A DNA stretch of 64,000 nt from Halioxenophilus sp033283405. Lineage in GTDB: Bacteria > Pseudomonadota > Gammaproteobacteria > Pseudomonadales > Cellvibrionaceae. How positions within the stretch are numbered: the first letter of the stretch is position 1; each line of letters starts with the position of its first letter. A program made the position numbers and the translations under genes. Location: NCBI RefSeq assembly GCF_033283405.1, contig NZ_JAWMQR010000004.1, forward strand, positions 248,001 to 312,000, written 5' to 3'. The notes under the pieces are model-generated. The model was given only the letters and a program-made list of their open reading frames with translations. It was not told where the DNA came from and did no database searches. This document shows positions 25,656-34,642 of this stretch, in pieces.

Positions 25656-26861
25656 TTAGCGGGACAACTGCTCCCGCTGACAACAGGCCGCAGTGAACAG
25701 CACATCGGTAGAGCTGTTGAGTGCGGTCTCGGCGGAGTCCTGAATGACACCAATCACAAAACCCACCAGCACCACCTGCATAGCGGTGTCACCGCCAATA
25801 CCAAACAGATTGCAAGCCAGCGGAATCAGCAACAGCGAACCCCCGGCCACGCCGCTGGCACCACAGGCGGAGATACTGGCCACCAGGCACAACAACAGGG
25901 CGGTGGTAAAGTGCACCTCAATACCAAGGGTATGAACCGCCGCCAGGGTCATCACCGTAATGGTAATGGCCGCCCCCGCCATATTGATGGTTGCACCCAG
26001 TGGAATCGATACAGTGTAGACATCCGGATTGAGCTGTAACCGCCGGCACAGATTTAAATTCACCGGAATATTGGCGGCCGAGCTGCGTGTAAAGAAGGCG
26101 GTAATACCGCTTTCACGCAGACAGGTAAACACCAAAGGATAGGGGTTACCGCGGCTGACCAAAAACACCAACAGCGGGTTGACCACTAGCGCCACCACGG
26201 CCATGGCCAACAGCAAAACAAAAATCAGCTGGCCGTAGTTTAACAGCGCCTGCAGGCCGGTCTCTGCCACGGTAGCAGCCACCAAACCCAGAATACCAAA
26301 CGGCGCAAAGCGAATTATCCAACGCACCAACTGGGTTATAGCCTGCGCCAAGCTGGTTAACAGATTGCGCGCAGCCACATCGACTTTCCGCAACGCCAAC
26401 CCCAAGGCCGCCGCCCAGGCCAAAACACCGATAAAATTCGCGGTAACCAGGGCATTGATCGGATTATCAACCAGCCGCAACAGCAGATTTTTAAGCACGG
26501 CGGCCATACCCTGGGGCGGTGCCAGGGTGGACTCGCCCACCAACAGTGTCAATTCGGAAGGCATCAGCCGGCTCAACACCAGCGCCACCAGCGCCGCACT
26601 CACCGTACCCAGCGCATAGAGCAGCACAATGGGCGTAAAACGCACACCGGAGTTGGCCTTATGGTTGGCAATGGCCTCCATCACCAAAACAAACACCAGC
26701 AGCGGAGCCGCCCCCTTCAGCGCCGAGACAAACAACGAGCCCAACAAACCCAACTGCATGCCCGCCGCTGGCCACAGCACCGCAACAATCACACCGAGCA
26801 CAATGCCCAGTGCTATCTGCCCTACTAAATAACGCTCAGAGAAAAACCCGGGACCTGCCAC
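25656..26861 (-). CDS. sstT: Serine/threonine:sodium symporter SstT
   Basis: A 401-residue dicarboxylate/amino acid:cation symporter (DAACS) family protein with about eight transmembrane helices and two re-entrant loops. The signature segments TRSSAANIPVNLNLC and LGATINMAGAAITI identify the SstT group. It imports serine and threonine with sodium. The start codon is GTG at 26861, preceded by GGTGGG. Its stop is three bases from the convergent tesB stop. Confidence 0.93.
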   Translation of the reverse strand: MAGPGFFSERYLVGQIALGIVLGVIVAVLWPAAGMQLGLLGSLFVSALKGAAPLLVFVLVMEAIANHKANSGVRFTPIVLLYALGTVSAALVALVLSRLMPSELTLLVGESTLAPPQGMAAVLKNLLLRLVDNPINALVTANFIGVLAWAAALGLALRKVDVAARNLLTSLAQAITQLVRWIIRFAPFGILGLVAATVAETGLQALLNYGQLIFVLLLAMAVVALVVNPLLVFLVSRGNPYPLVFTCLRESGITAFFTRSSAANIPVNLNLCRRLQLNPDVYTVSIPLGATINMAGAAITITVMTLAAVHTLGIEVHFTTALLLCLVASISACGASGVAGGSLLLIPLACNLFGIGGDTAMQVVLVGFVIGVIQDSAETALNSSTDVLFTAACCQREQLSR

Positions 26862-26878
26862 TCACCCACCAATCACGA

Positions 26879-27832
26879 TTAAATTTCAAATTTATGTTCA
26901 CGCAGCCAAATAGCCGCACCAATACCGCCAACACCAACCACAACCCCAGAGAGCAACTGCATCGGCTGTTGCAGCAGTTGCCAAAAATGGTAAACCACAA
27001 TATTGGTTGGCACCTCTTTAAAACTGATCACTTTAAAAGGCATGTGCCACTTTAGCCAGTCGGCAATTACCGGGGCCGGCAGAATGATGCGCTCGACAAT
27101 CAACAAAATTATGAGCGGCACCACCAGCAACATTAGCGGTGAACGCTTGGCGACCGCCGATAACAGCAGCAACAAACCCAACCAGGGCAAGCCGCGAATA
27201 AAGCCAAGCACAATCAATGCCGGTGGGTAACAGAGCATAGCGATAAAAGATTCCCCATTCACCGGCGCCACCACGCGCAGCATACCCGGCACCAGCCACT
27301 CGACCAGTAGCAACAACCAATAACAGGCCCAACCCACCAGCAGCGCCGCGCCGTTGAAACCAACAATCGCAAACACAATTTTGGCCATTACCGATTCAAA
27401 TTCAGAGAAGGGCAACGACTTCCAGAAGAGAATGCTGTTGTCTTTGCGATCGCTATAGAGGCAATTGAGCAGATAGAAAAAACCGGTCAACCAGGAGGCA
27501 CCCACAAACAGCATCAGCAGATGCAAACCGGAGACCGAGTCCTGCATGGCGACCTCTACCTCCATCGGTTCAGCGCCGTTAACAACGGCTACCGCGCCTG
27601 GGTCGGCCAGAGGTTTGGCCCCGGTGTGAAAATCGAGCACCTGCCCTGCCTGAGGGGAGCTATGCTGTGTGCCGAATTCACCGCGCTCCATATTGATGTT
27701 CACCATGGCCTGGGATTTCATCAAAATAACCAGAACGCAGATGATCAATAACGTGACTGGCAGGGTCCAGAGCAGCAGACTGTTTTCCCAATATTCCCGG
27801 CGCAGGTGCACCGTTAAACGAGTTAAATTCAT
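26879..27832 (-). CDS. ABC transporter permease (ABC-2 type)
   Basis: A 317-residue membrane protein with six predicted transmembrane helices and a sizeable external loop between the first two (about residues 45-95). It resembles YtrC/YtrD-type permeases. The ATG at 27832 overlaps the ATPase stop (TGATG); a GTG three bases earlier is also possible. It is the last gene of the GIN-GntR-ATPase-permease operon. The substrate is unknown; relatives in Gram-positives respond to cell-wall antibiotics, which is only an analogy. Confidence 0.82.
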   Translation of the reverse strand: MNLTRLTVHLRREYWENSLLLWTLPVTLLIICVLVILMKSQAMVNINMERGEFGTQHSSPQAGQVLDFHTGAKPLADPGAVAVVNGAEPMEVEVAMQDSVSGLHLLMLFVGASWLTGFFYLLNCLYSDRKDNSILFWKSLPFSEFESVMAKIVFAIVGFNGAALLVGWACYWLLLLVEWLVPGMLRVVAPVNGESFIAMLCYPPALIVLGFIRGLPWLGLLLLLSAVAKRSPLMLLVVPLIILLIVERIILPAPVIADWLKWHMPFKVISFKEVPTNIVVYHFWQLLQQPMQLLSGVVVGVGGIGAAIWLREHKFEI

Positions 27833-28698
27833 CACACCACTTCCATCTTGCCGTCGCCTAACTTGGCGACAAATAAATTGGCGATATTGGGTGTTCGCAC
27901 ACTTCCCAAATTTGCCAGGTCCGTCTGCTCACCCCCCTCAAACATCATGATGTGACTGCCAAACACCACGCGTTCAAAAATGGGATTCAAGCGGCGCGCC
28001 TCCTCAACCTGTTCGGCCTCCACATTCACTTCGAAAAAGCGCTCCGGGATCTCATCCAATGTGCAATTCAGTACCAATTTGCCATCTTTAATGAACAACA
28101 GATCTGTCAGGATCTGCTCCACCTCTTCCACCTGGTGCGTGGTGATAATGATGGTGCGCGACTCATCGTAGTAGTCGTTGAGCAGCTGCTCGTAAAAGCG
28201 CTGGCGATAGATAATATCCAAGCCCAGGGTCGGCTCATCCAACAGCAACAGCTTGGCCTCAATGGCCACGATTAACGCCAGATGCAACTGGGTGATCATC
28301 CCCTTGGAGAGGGTGCGCACCCTCGCGCCGGCACGAATATTGGTGGCGGCCAGAAAACCTTCGGCTTTTTTACGGTTAAAACTGGGGTGAATCCCGGCCA
28401 TATAATCGAGCAGCTGGCCGGCAGTAATCCAACGCGGCAGCACGGCGGTATCGGCAATAAAGGCCACCTCGCGCATCAGCTCCGGCCGCTGGCGATAGGG
28501 GTTTTTACCGAGCACGCTCAACTCCCCCTCGTAACTGGCCAAACCCAAAATGCAGCGCAGCGCGGAGGTTTTGCCAGCTCCATTGGGGCCTATTAGGCCG
28601 ACAATTTTCCCGGGCTGAATCTGCAGCTCGTCGATATCAACCACTGTGTGGGCACCGTGGCGTTTGATTAGGTTATTAAGTTGAATAACCGGGTTCAT
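27832..28698 (-). CDS. ABC transporter ATP-binding protein
   Basis: A 288-residue ATPase with Walker A GPNGAGKTS (38-46), signature RTLSKGMITQLHL (about 133-145), Walker B LLLLDEPTLGLD and the switch TTHQVEEVEQI. The C-terminal region (about 215-288) is an accessory domain seen in YtrB-like ATPases. The ATG overlaps the gntR stop by four bases. It powers the adjacent permease. Confidence 0.92.
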   Translation of the reverse strand: MNPVIQLNNLIKRHGAHTVVDIDELQIQPGKIVGLIGPNGAGKTSALRCILGLASYEGELSVLGKNPYRQRPELMREVAFIADTAVLPRWITAGQLLDYMAGIHPSFNRKKAEGFLAATNIRAGARVRTLSKGMITQLHLALIVAIEAKLLLLDEPTLGLDIIYRQRFYEQLLNDYYDESRTIIITTHQVEEVEQILTDLLFIKDGKLVLNCTLDEIPERFFEVNVEAEQVEEARRLNPIFERVVFGSHIMMFEGGEQTDLANLGSVRTPNIANLFVAKLGDGKMEVV

Positions 28699-29063
28699 TT
28701 TGACTCCTCGTCCTTAAGCAGGCTCAGCAGGTATTCAATGGAGATATCAAGCTGGCGCAGGCGGGCGGCAAACGCTGGCAACTCCTCGGCAATAAACTTC
28801 TGTTTTTCCTGATTCAACAGCAGCCGTCTGGCTCCACTGACGACAAACATGCCGCGCCCGCGCTTCATCTCCAATACCCCTTCGTCGACCAGCTCCTGAT
28901 AGGCCTTACCCACCGTGAGGTGGTTAATTTGTGCTTCACTGGCCACCTGACGAACAGAGGGCACCGCCTCCCCCTCTTTAAATACGCCCGCCAGCACCTG
29001 CCCGGCGACCCGGTCGCGCAACTGGCGATAGATGGGTTGTTGATCGTTCCAGGAGTCTTGCAT
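28695..29063 (-). CDS. GntR-family regulator, YtrA subfamily
   Basis: A 122-residue protein: winged-helix domain (QPIYRQLRDRVAGQVLAGVF; VPSVRQVASEAQINHLTVGKAYQEL, about 9-75) and a short helical C-terminus instead of a full ligand domain, the mark of YtrA-type regulators. GAGG lies five bases before the ATG at 29063, and this site lies inside the region just before the GIN gene's stop. YtrA proteins usually repress their own ABC operon by binding a long inverted repeat, which is present at 29922-29957. Confidence 0.9.
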   Translation of the reverse strand: MQDSWNDQQPIYRQLRDRVAGQVLAGVFKEGEAVPSVRQVASEAQINHLTVGKAYQELVDEGVLEMKRGRGMFVVSGARRLLLNQEKQKFIAEELPAFAARLRQLDISIEYLLSLLKDEESK

Positions 29064-29070
29064 CACAACC

Positions 29071-29907
29071 TCAAAACGGTAGCGCTCGACGCACCCAGCC
29101 GGTGCCAAAAATGCCGGCATTGATACTGGGGTTGCCATAGTAGGTAACAGTGCCGGAGCCGGCGGTATTCACGTCCAACCACTCGGTAACGTGTAACAGG
29201 GCATTGGCGGAGCCGGCGATAGCCACCTCCGCCTGACGGGTGATGGTATTAGCAGCGCTGAAATTGCCGGAACCGGCCAGTTGTATATCGGAGGTATCAA
29301 TGTGACTGGAGGCGGCGATATGGACTCCGGCGCTGCCGGAGATACCCAGCACCAATGCCTTGGCCTCAAGCTCCTCGACGGCAAACAGCCCGGTGCCGGA
29401 GAGCTTCAGCTGCACCTGGTCGGCGATAATTTTGCCGCTGTTGACGCTACCACTGCCATCCAGGCTCACCTCCAACGCGCGCACCGCCAATTCGCTGATT
29501 GCCAGCTCACCGGTACCGTGCATTTGCAGGCGTAAGCGCTCCCCGGCGAAGGGGCCGAGTTCGGCAAAAAGCACACCGTTTAGTGCCAGGCGCTCGAGCG
29601 TGTTAAGTTGCACCTCGAAGGTGACCGGCAGTGGATCTTCGGTATCGGCACCAAGCTGCAGGCGCCCCTCTTCTACGGTAGCCACGATATGGGCAAGAGC
29701 ATCGCGTGAGCCTATGGCCCGCACAAACTCCGCACTGCCCTGGCTCACCACCACACGAAAACCGTGATTGACCTCCAACTCGGTGACACCTGTCAGCGTA
29801 AAAGCCTTGGTGTAGAGCTCTGAACCGGCAAGCACAGGCCGAGCCAGCACCGCCAGGAGCAACAGCCCCAGAGCAAAGAGGAGCGGGAGAGCGTGATTGC
29901 GATGCAT
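29071..29907 (-). CDS. Exported GIN-domain (DUF2807) protein
   Basis: A 278-residue protein with a clear signal peptide (about 1-27, cut after PVLA) and a repetitive beta-rich body in which G-S/T-G turns recur (DGSGSVNSG, LSGTGLFAV, ISGSAGVHI, LAGSGNFSA, IAGSANALL, TAGSGTVTY). This is the putative auto-transporter adhesin head GIN fold, a right-handed beta structure common in Bacteroidetes and some Proteobacteria; its function is unknown. It is the first gene of an operon with a GntR regulator and an ABC transporter, seven bases upstream of gntR. Confidence 0.82.
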   Translation of the reverse strand: MHRNHALPLLFALGLLLLAVLARPVLAGSELYTKAFTLTGVTELEVNHGFRVVVSQGSAEFVRAIGSRDALAHIVATVEEGRLQLGADTEDPLPVTFEVQLNTLERLALNGVLFAELGPFAGERLRLQMHGTGELAISELAVRALEVSLDGSGSVNSGKIIADQVQLKLSGTGLFAVEELEAKALVLGISGSAGVHIAASSHIDTSDIQLAGSGNFSAANTITRQAEVAIAGSANALLHVTEWLDVNTAGSGTVTYYGNPSINAGIFGTGWVRRALPF

Positions 29908-29921
29908 AACAGACGCCTCTG

Positions 29922-29957
29922 AGATATAGTGATATACACAACTATATCACCATATCT
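29922..29957. promoter_or_regulatory. Inverted-repeat operator of the GIN/GntR/ABC operon
   Basis: GTGATATA (29929-29936) and TATATCAC (29943-29950) form a perfect inverted repeat with a six-base spacer. Outer arms AGATAT and ATATCT extend it to 15 bp per side with one mismatch. It lies 15-50 bp upstream of the GIN ATG, the position expected for a repressor site over the promoter. YtrA-type GntR proteins bind such long AT-rich dyads. Confidence 0.75.
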
Positions 29958-30021
29958 TAGTAGTGCAACCGTTTACACACCGATACTGGCCAACGCATAA
30001 CCGCAGCCGGCTGTTTACCGA

Positions 30022-31503
30022 TTAGAGAATACCCAACTCATCCCACAAGGAATCAACTTTGGCTTTGACGTCTTCACTCATGGCAATGGCCGTGCCCCAC
30101 TCACGATCGGTCTCGCCCGGCCACTTGTGGGTTGCATCCATCCCCATTTTTGAGCCCAAACCGGAAACCGGGGAGGCAAAGTCGAGGTAATCGATGGGGG
30201 TATTGTCCACTAGCGTGGTATCGCGAATCGGATCCATACGTGTGGTTATGGCCCAGATCACATCGTGCCAGTCGCGGGCATTCACATCGTCGTCGGTGAC
30301 TATCACAAACTTGGTGTACATAAACTGGCGCAAAAACGACCACACCCCCATCATCACCCGCTTGGCGTGACCGGGATACTGCTTCTTCATGGTCACCACC
30401 GCCAGCCGGTAGGAGCACCCCTCCGGCGGCAGATAGAAGTCGACAATCTCGGGAAACTGGCGCTGCAGGATGGGAATAAACACCTCATTAAGTGCCGCCC
30501 CCAACACCGCGGGCTCATCGGGCGGACGACCGGTGTAGGTACTGTGGTAGATCGGGTTCTTGCGGTGTGTGATATGGGTAATGGTGAACACAGGGAAGCG
30601 CTCCACCTCATTGTAGTAACCGGTGTGGTCACCATAGGGCCCCTCATCAGCCATATCATCCGGCGCAATAAACCCCTCCAGCACTATCTCGGCATGGGCA
30701 GGCACCTGCAGATCGCAAGTTAACGCCTGGCAAAGTTCAGTTTTCGCCCCCCGCAACAGCCCGGCAAAGGCGTACTCGCTTAAAGTGTCCGGCACCGGCG
30801 TAACCGCCCCCAGAGTGGTGGCCGGGTCCGCCCCCAGCGCCACCGCCACAGGAAAAGGCTGGCCGGGGTGGCGCAGCTGCCAGTCGCGAAAATCGAGCGC
30901 GCCGCCGCGATGGCTGAGCCAGCGCATAATCAGCCGGTTGCGACCAATTTTCTGCATACGGTAGATGCCTAAATTCTGCCGCTCCTTTTCCGGGCCACGG
31001 GTGATTACCAACGGCCAGGTAACCAGTGGCGCGGCGTCGCCGGGCCAACAGGTTTGAATGGGCAGTTGGTCGAGATCCACGGCATCCCCCGTCAGCACCA
31101 CCTCCTGTACCGGCGCCTTACTGATGATCTTCGGCCCCATATTCAGCACCTGTTTGAAGACCGGCAGTTTTTGCCAGGCATCCTTCCAGCCCTTGGGGGG
31201 CTCTGGTTCCTTTAAAAAAGCCAGCAACTTACCAATCTCCCGCAACGCACCTATGTCGTCTGCGCCCATGGCCAGCGCCACTCGCTCCTGAGTGCCAAAC
31301 AGATTGGCCAGCACCGGAATCTCGCTGCCAATGGGGTTTTCAAACAACAGTGCCGGCCCACCTGCACGCAGAGTGCGGTCGGCTATTTCGGTCATCTCTA
31401 GGTAGGGGTCCACCGGCTGGGGAATGCGCTTGAGCAGTTGTCGCTGCTCCAAAAAATCGAGAAATTCACGCAGATCTTTAAAGGAATATTTGCCGTAATC
31501 CAT
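30022..31503 (-). CDS. ubiD: 4-hydroxy-3-polyprenylbenzoate decarboxylase UbiD
   Basis: A 493-residue prenylated-FMN-dependent decarboxylase of ubiquinone biosynthesis. The start MDYGKYSFKDLREFLDFLEQ, the segments GIYRMQKIGRNRLIMRWL and EGPYGDHTGYY (which bears the catalytic glutamate and ligands for prFMN and metal) and the C-terminal trimerisation region are normal for E. coli UbiD (497 residues). It is divergent from the MscS-type gene. The prFMN synthase gene ubiX is not in the window. Confidence 0.96.
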   Translation of the reverse strand: MDYGKYSFKDLREFLDFLEQRQLLKRIPQPVDPYLEMTEIADRTLRAGGPALLFENPIGSEIPVLANLFGTQERVALAMGADDIGALREIGKLLAFLKEPEPPKGWKDAWQKLPVFKQVLNMGPKIISKAPVQEVVLTGDAVDLDQLPIQTCWPGDAAPLVTWPLVITRGPEKERQNLGIYRMQKIGRNRLIMRWLSHRGGALDFRDWQLRHPGQPFPVAVALGADPATTLGAVTPVPDTLSEYAFAGLLRGAKTELCQALTCDLQVPAHAEIVLEGFIAPDDMADEGPYGDHTGYYNEVERFPVFTITHITHRKNPIYHSTYTGRPPDEPAVLGAALNEVFIPILQRQFPEIVDFYLPPEGCSYRLAVVTMKKQYPGHAKRVMMGVWSFLRQFMYTKFVIVTDDDVNARDWHDVIWAITTRMDPIRDTTLVDNTPIDYLDFASPVSGLGSKMGMDATHKWPGETDREWGTAIAMSEDVKAKVDSLWDELGIL

Positions 31504-31594
31504 AATTTGTTCTTAAAAAGAGTGAGGCCAAACTTTACCATAGGCCGCTATATTTACGTATTATCCATCCGTCACCCAACAGCCAAGGTCTACC

Positions 31595-32656
31595 ATGACT
31601 ATCGACTGGCCATCTATTGTGCACTGGCTTTTGCATCAGCTGCGAAGTTTAAGCGGCCTGTTTGTGGTGCTGATCATTACCAGCCTGCTGCTGCACTGGC
31701 TAAACAAGAGCGCAGCCGCGCACAGTAAAAACCGTTACCAGAAGCAGCTGTTAGGATTACTGGTTGGCTTTTGTGGCCTGGTTGCCATTATCGCCACGCT
31801 CCCCATCGCCGAATCTCTACGCAACCAACTCATCACCCTGGTGGGCCTCGTAGTCACTGCGGTCATCACTCTCTCATCAACCAATATCGCCGGCAACGCC
31901 ATGGCCGGTTTGCTGCTGCGCATGCTCGCCAATTATCGACCGGGCGATTTTGTTCAAGTAAAGGAGTACTTTGGCCGCGTCACCGAGCAAAATTTATTTC
32001 ACACAGAAATACAAACCGAAGACCGCGACCTGCTGACACTGCCCAACATGTTTATGGCGGCCAACCCGGTAAAAGTCATTCACGCCACGGGCACTATTGT
32101 CTCCGCGTCCGTTTCACTTGGCTACGACCTGCCCCGCTCCCACATCCAAAATCTATTACAGCAGGCCGGCGAAAAAGCCGAGCTAAAGGATGTGTTTGTC
32201 TTAATTACCGAGCTTGGCGACTTCTCTATTCAGTATCGGGTGTGCGGCTTTCTGGCCGAGGTGAAAACACTGATTTCAGCCCGCTCCAATCTGCGTGCAA
32301 ATATCCTCGACACCCTCCATAACGCCGGCATTGAAATTGTATCGCCCAATTTCATGAACCAACGGCAAGTGGCAGGGCCGGTCATCCCTAAAATTTACAC
32401 TCAACCAGCAGCACAAGCGACCACAGCCAAACCAGAAAAAACCTTGTTCGATAAAGCCGAACGGGCGCAACAGGCAGAAGAGTTAAAAGATAGCCTGGAG
32501 GAGATTACCGAGGAAATTAAAACGCTCGAGGAGTCGCTTAAGGGGCTGGAGGAGAGTGAAGTGGATGGCGCAAAACGACAACTGGAACAGCGCAAACGAA
32601 GGCAGAAAGCCATGGAAAGAGCGTTGCAATATTTTCAGAACCAGCTGGAAAGATAG
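31595..32656 (+). CDS. MscS-family mechanosensitive channel with coiled-coil tail
   Basis: A 353-residue protein: N-terminal helices (about 15-75), a pore helix region (GLVVTAVITLSSTNIAGNAMAGLLLRML, about 85-112), then the MscS beta domain (YRPGDFVQVKEYFGRVTEQN; TLPNMFMAANPVKVIH) and the alpha/beta domain to about 255. The last 70 residues (about 283-353) are strongly charged and predicted to be coiled coil (LKDSLEEITEEIKTLEESL), absent from E. coli MscS. It should release solutes on hypo-osmotic shock; the tail may mediate oligomer or partner contacts. Confidence 0.87.
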   Translation: MTIDWPSIVHWLLHQLRSLSGLFVVLIITSLLLHWLNKSAAAHSKNRYQKQLLGLLVGFCGLVAIIATLPIAESLRNQLITLVGLVVTAVITLSSTNIAGNAMAGLLLRMLANYRPGDFVQVKEYFGRVTEQNLFHTEIQTEDRDLLTLPNMFMAANPVKVIHATGTIVSASVSLGYDLPRSHIQNLLQQAGEKAELKDVFVLITELGDFSIQYRVCGFLAEVKTLISARSNLRANILDTLHNAGIEIVSPNFMNQRQVAGPVIPKIYTQPAAQATTAKPEKTLFDKAERAQQAEELKDSLEEITEEIKTLEESLKGLEESEVDGAKRQLEQRKRRQKAMERALQYFQNQLER

Positions 32657-32667
32657 CTGGTAACTTC

Positions 32668-32700
32668 TGTTAAATGGCCGTTGGCAACAGCCATTTAACA
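32668..32700. terminator. Convergent hairpin between the MscS gene and rho
   Basis: An 11-base arm TGTTAAATGGC pairs perfectly with GCCATTTAACA over an 11-base loop, placed 12 bp after the channel gene stop and 17 bp after the rho stop. It lacks long T-runs but is the only strong dyad in this convergent gap and could serve both strands. Confidence 0.6.
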
Positions 32701-32716
32701 GTGGCAAGTACAGTTA

Positions 32717-33976
32717 TTACTTGCGCTTCATTGACAGGAAAAACTCTTCGTTGGTTTTAAAGTTTTTCAACTTGTCGACCAAAAATTCTGTGGCGGCAAC
32801 GTCTTCCATATCGTGCAACAGCTTGCGTAAAATCCACACCCGCTGCAGCTCATCTTCTTTCATTAACAGGTCTTCACGGCGAGTGCCGGAACGACGCACG
32901 TTGATCGCCGGGTAGACACGCTTTTCAGCAATTTTTCGATCGAGATGCAACTCTTGGTTACCGGTTCCTTTAAACTCTTCAAAAATAACTTCATCCATTT
33001 TTGAACCGGTGTCGATCAAGGCGGTAGCAACGATCGACAAGCTACCACCTTCTTCAATATTTCGCGCGGCACCAAAGAAGCGTTTTGGCCGCTCCAGCGC
33101 ATGCGCATCCACACCACCCGTCAACACTTTACCGGAGGAGGGAATCACAGTGTTATAAGCACGCGCCAGACGCGTTACCGAGTCGAGCAGAATCACGACA
33201 TCTTTTTTATGCTCCACCAAACGCTTGGCTTTTTCGATCACCATTTCGGCGACCTGCACGTGGCGCGAAGGTGGCTCATCAAAGGTGGAGGCGACCACTT
33301 CGCCGCGCACAGAGCGCTGCATTTCAGTTACCTCTTCCGGACGTTCATCAATTAGCAGCACAATCAAATGACACTCGGGATTATTGCGCGTAATCGCCTG
33401 AGCAATATTCTGCATCATGATGGTTTTACCGGCTTTGGGTGGAGCCACAATCAGCCCGCGCTGACCTTTACCGATAGGAGCAATGAGATCAATAATCCGG
33501 CCGGTAAGATCTTCCGTGGAGCCGTTACCAGCCTCCAGAACCAGTCGGTCATTGGGGAAAAGTGGTGTCAGGTTTTCAAAAAGAACTTTGTTTCTGAGTT
33601 TTTCCGGTTTATCGAAGTTAATCTCATTAACTTTTAAAAGTGCAAAATAGCGCTCGCCATCTTTAGGGGGGCGAATCTTACCGGAGATGGTATCACCCGT
33701 ACGCAGGTTGAAGCGGCGAATCTGGCTGGGGGAGACATAAATGTCATCTGGGCCGGCAAGATAGGAGCTATCAGCAGAGCGCAGAAAGCCAAAACCATCC
33801 TGAAGAATTTCCAATACGCCATCACCGTAAATATCTTCACCGCCCTTGGCGTGGCGCTTGAGAATATTAAAAATAACATCCTGCTTACGGGACCGGGCCA
33901 TATTCTCCAAGCCCATTTCGGTAGCGATATTGATCAGTTCTTCAATTGGTTTTGTTTTAAGGTCTGTTAGATTCAT
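32717..33976 (-). CDS. rho: Transcription termination factor Rho
   Basis: A 419-residue hexameric RNA helicase: N-terminal helical and OB-fold RNA-binding domains (GFGFLRSADSSYLAGPDDIYVS), P-loop APPKAGKT near 178-185, LLIDERPEEVTEMQRSV, and the Q/R-loop and secondary RNA site. The length equals E. coli Rho. Upstream is an unusually long leader (about 490 nt from a good promoter), fitting the known autoregulation of rho by premature termination. trxA lies further upstream on the same strand. Confidence 0.97.
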   Translation of the reverse strand: MNLTDLKTKPIEELINIATEMGLENMARSRKQDVIFNILKRHAKGGEDIYGDGVLEILQDGFGFLRSADSSYLAGPDDIYVSPSQIRRFNLRTGDTISGKIRPPKDGERYFALLKVNEINFDKPEKLRNKVLFENLTPLFPNDRLVLEAGNGSTEDLTGRIIDLIAPIGKGQRGLIVAPPKAGKTIMMQNIAQAITRNNPECHLIVLLIDERPEEVTEMQRSVRGEVVASTFDEPPSRHVQVAEMVIEKAKRLVEHKKDVVILLDSVTRLARAYNTVIPSSGKVLTGGVDAHALERPKRFFGAARNIEEGGSLSIVATALIDTGSKMDEVIFEEFKGTGNQELHLDRKIAEKRVYPAINVRRSGTRREDLLMKEDELQRVWILRKLLHDMEDVAATEFLVDKLKNFKTNEEFFLSMKRK

Positions 33977-34006
33977 AAGTTTGATTAAATGATTGGGAGA
34001 CGGGTA

Positions 34007-34135
34007 TCAGAGTGGCAGAGCGCCCTCTGAGGTTTGATTGGTTTGAATTAGTAGGAATTTCGACTTCGACGCTAATTTGATTTCCAAATGTCTTTTAACG
34101 TTGCGTAACAGCAGAGCAACGATTCTCTTGCGCAT
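34007..34135 (-). CDS. Possible leader peptide upstream of rho
   Basis: The minus-strand ATG at 34135 opens 42 codons, starting MRKRIVALLLRNVKRHLEIK, basic in the first half and ending at TGA 30 bp before the rho ATG. No good ribosome site is visible. E. coli rho has a short leader reading frame (rhoL) in the same place, but the sequences are not obviously alike. It may be chance. Confidence 0.25.
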   Translation of the reverse strand: MRKRIVALLLRNVKRHLEIKLASKSKFLLIQTNQTSEGALPL

Positions 34136-34279
34136 TTTTTAAATATTTTTGTTCCGTATGTCCCGGCCCATGCAATGATTAAATGTTTTTTGGGCGGGAG
34201 GCCATGCCACTCTACGTGGAAATGCGATTAACTAGAATGGACAGATTTGGCTAACCGGATGGTAAACAGGCCTACCCTT

Positions 34280-34315
34280 TTTCGTTAAGACTGCCACTTT
34301 CGTTAAGACTGCCAC
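34280..34315. repeat. 18-bp perfect tandem duplication in the rho leader
   Basis: TTTCGTTAAGACTGCCAC occurs twice head to tail with no intervening base (34280-34297 and 34298-34315). It falls within the predicted 5' leader of rho, so both copies would be in the RNA. Copy number could vary between strains. Confidence 0.85.
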
Positions 34316-34470
34316 ACAGGGACAGCCCTATGGCTAAGGACGTTGGTTGCTAACTTTCGTCTGGAACTTTTAGCCTAGGAACAATCAGCCTTGGAATCTT
34401 CTGCTAATGTGCGCTTTGCTCTCGGCAGACAGGAAATGGGTTTGCTTTGAACAGATGAGCAATTGAACAG

Positions 34471-34499
34471 AGTATAGCGACAAAATTTGGAGAGTGCAA
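34471..34499 (-). promoter_or_regulatory. Candidate sigma-70 promoter of rho
   Basis: On the minus strand TTGCAC (34499-34494), a 17-base spacer and TATACT (34476-34471) make a good sigma-70 promoter. Transcription would begin near 34464, giving a leader of about 490 nt before the rho ATG. Confidence 0.5.
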
Positions 34500-34609
34500 A
34501 AATGATGACCCTACTTTTTGCTAACTATTGACTCTGCCAACCAGACCGACATGCTCTCACGGACGGATGGCTGATTAGTAACACCGAATGGAAGCTGGTG
34601 AAGAGCCAG

Positions 34610-34642
34610 GCAACAATCGCTCAAACATTGAACGATTGTTGC
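34610..34642 (-). terminator. Hairpin downstream of trxA
   Basis: Ten-base arms GCAACAATCG and CGATTGTTGC pair perfectly across a 13-base loop about 40 bp after the trxA stop. No T-run follows on the minus strand, so it is a weak intrinsic terminator or a 3'-end stabiliser. Confidence 0.42.
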
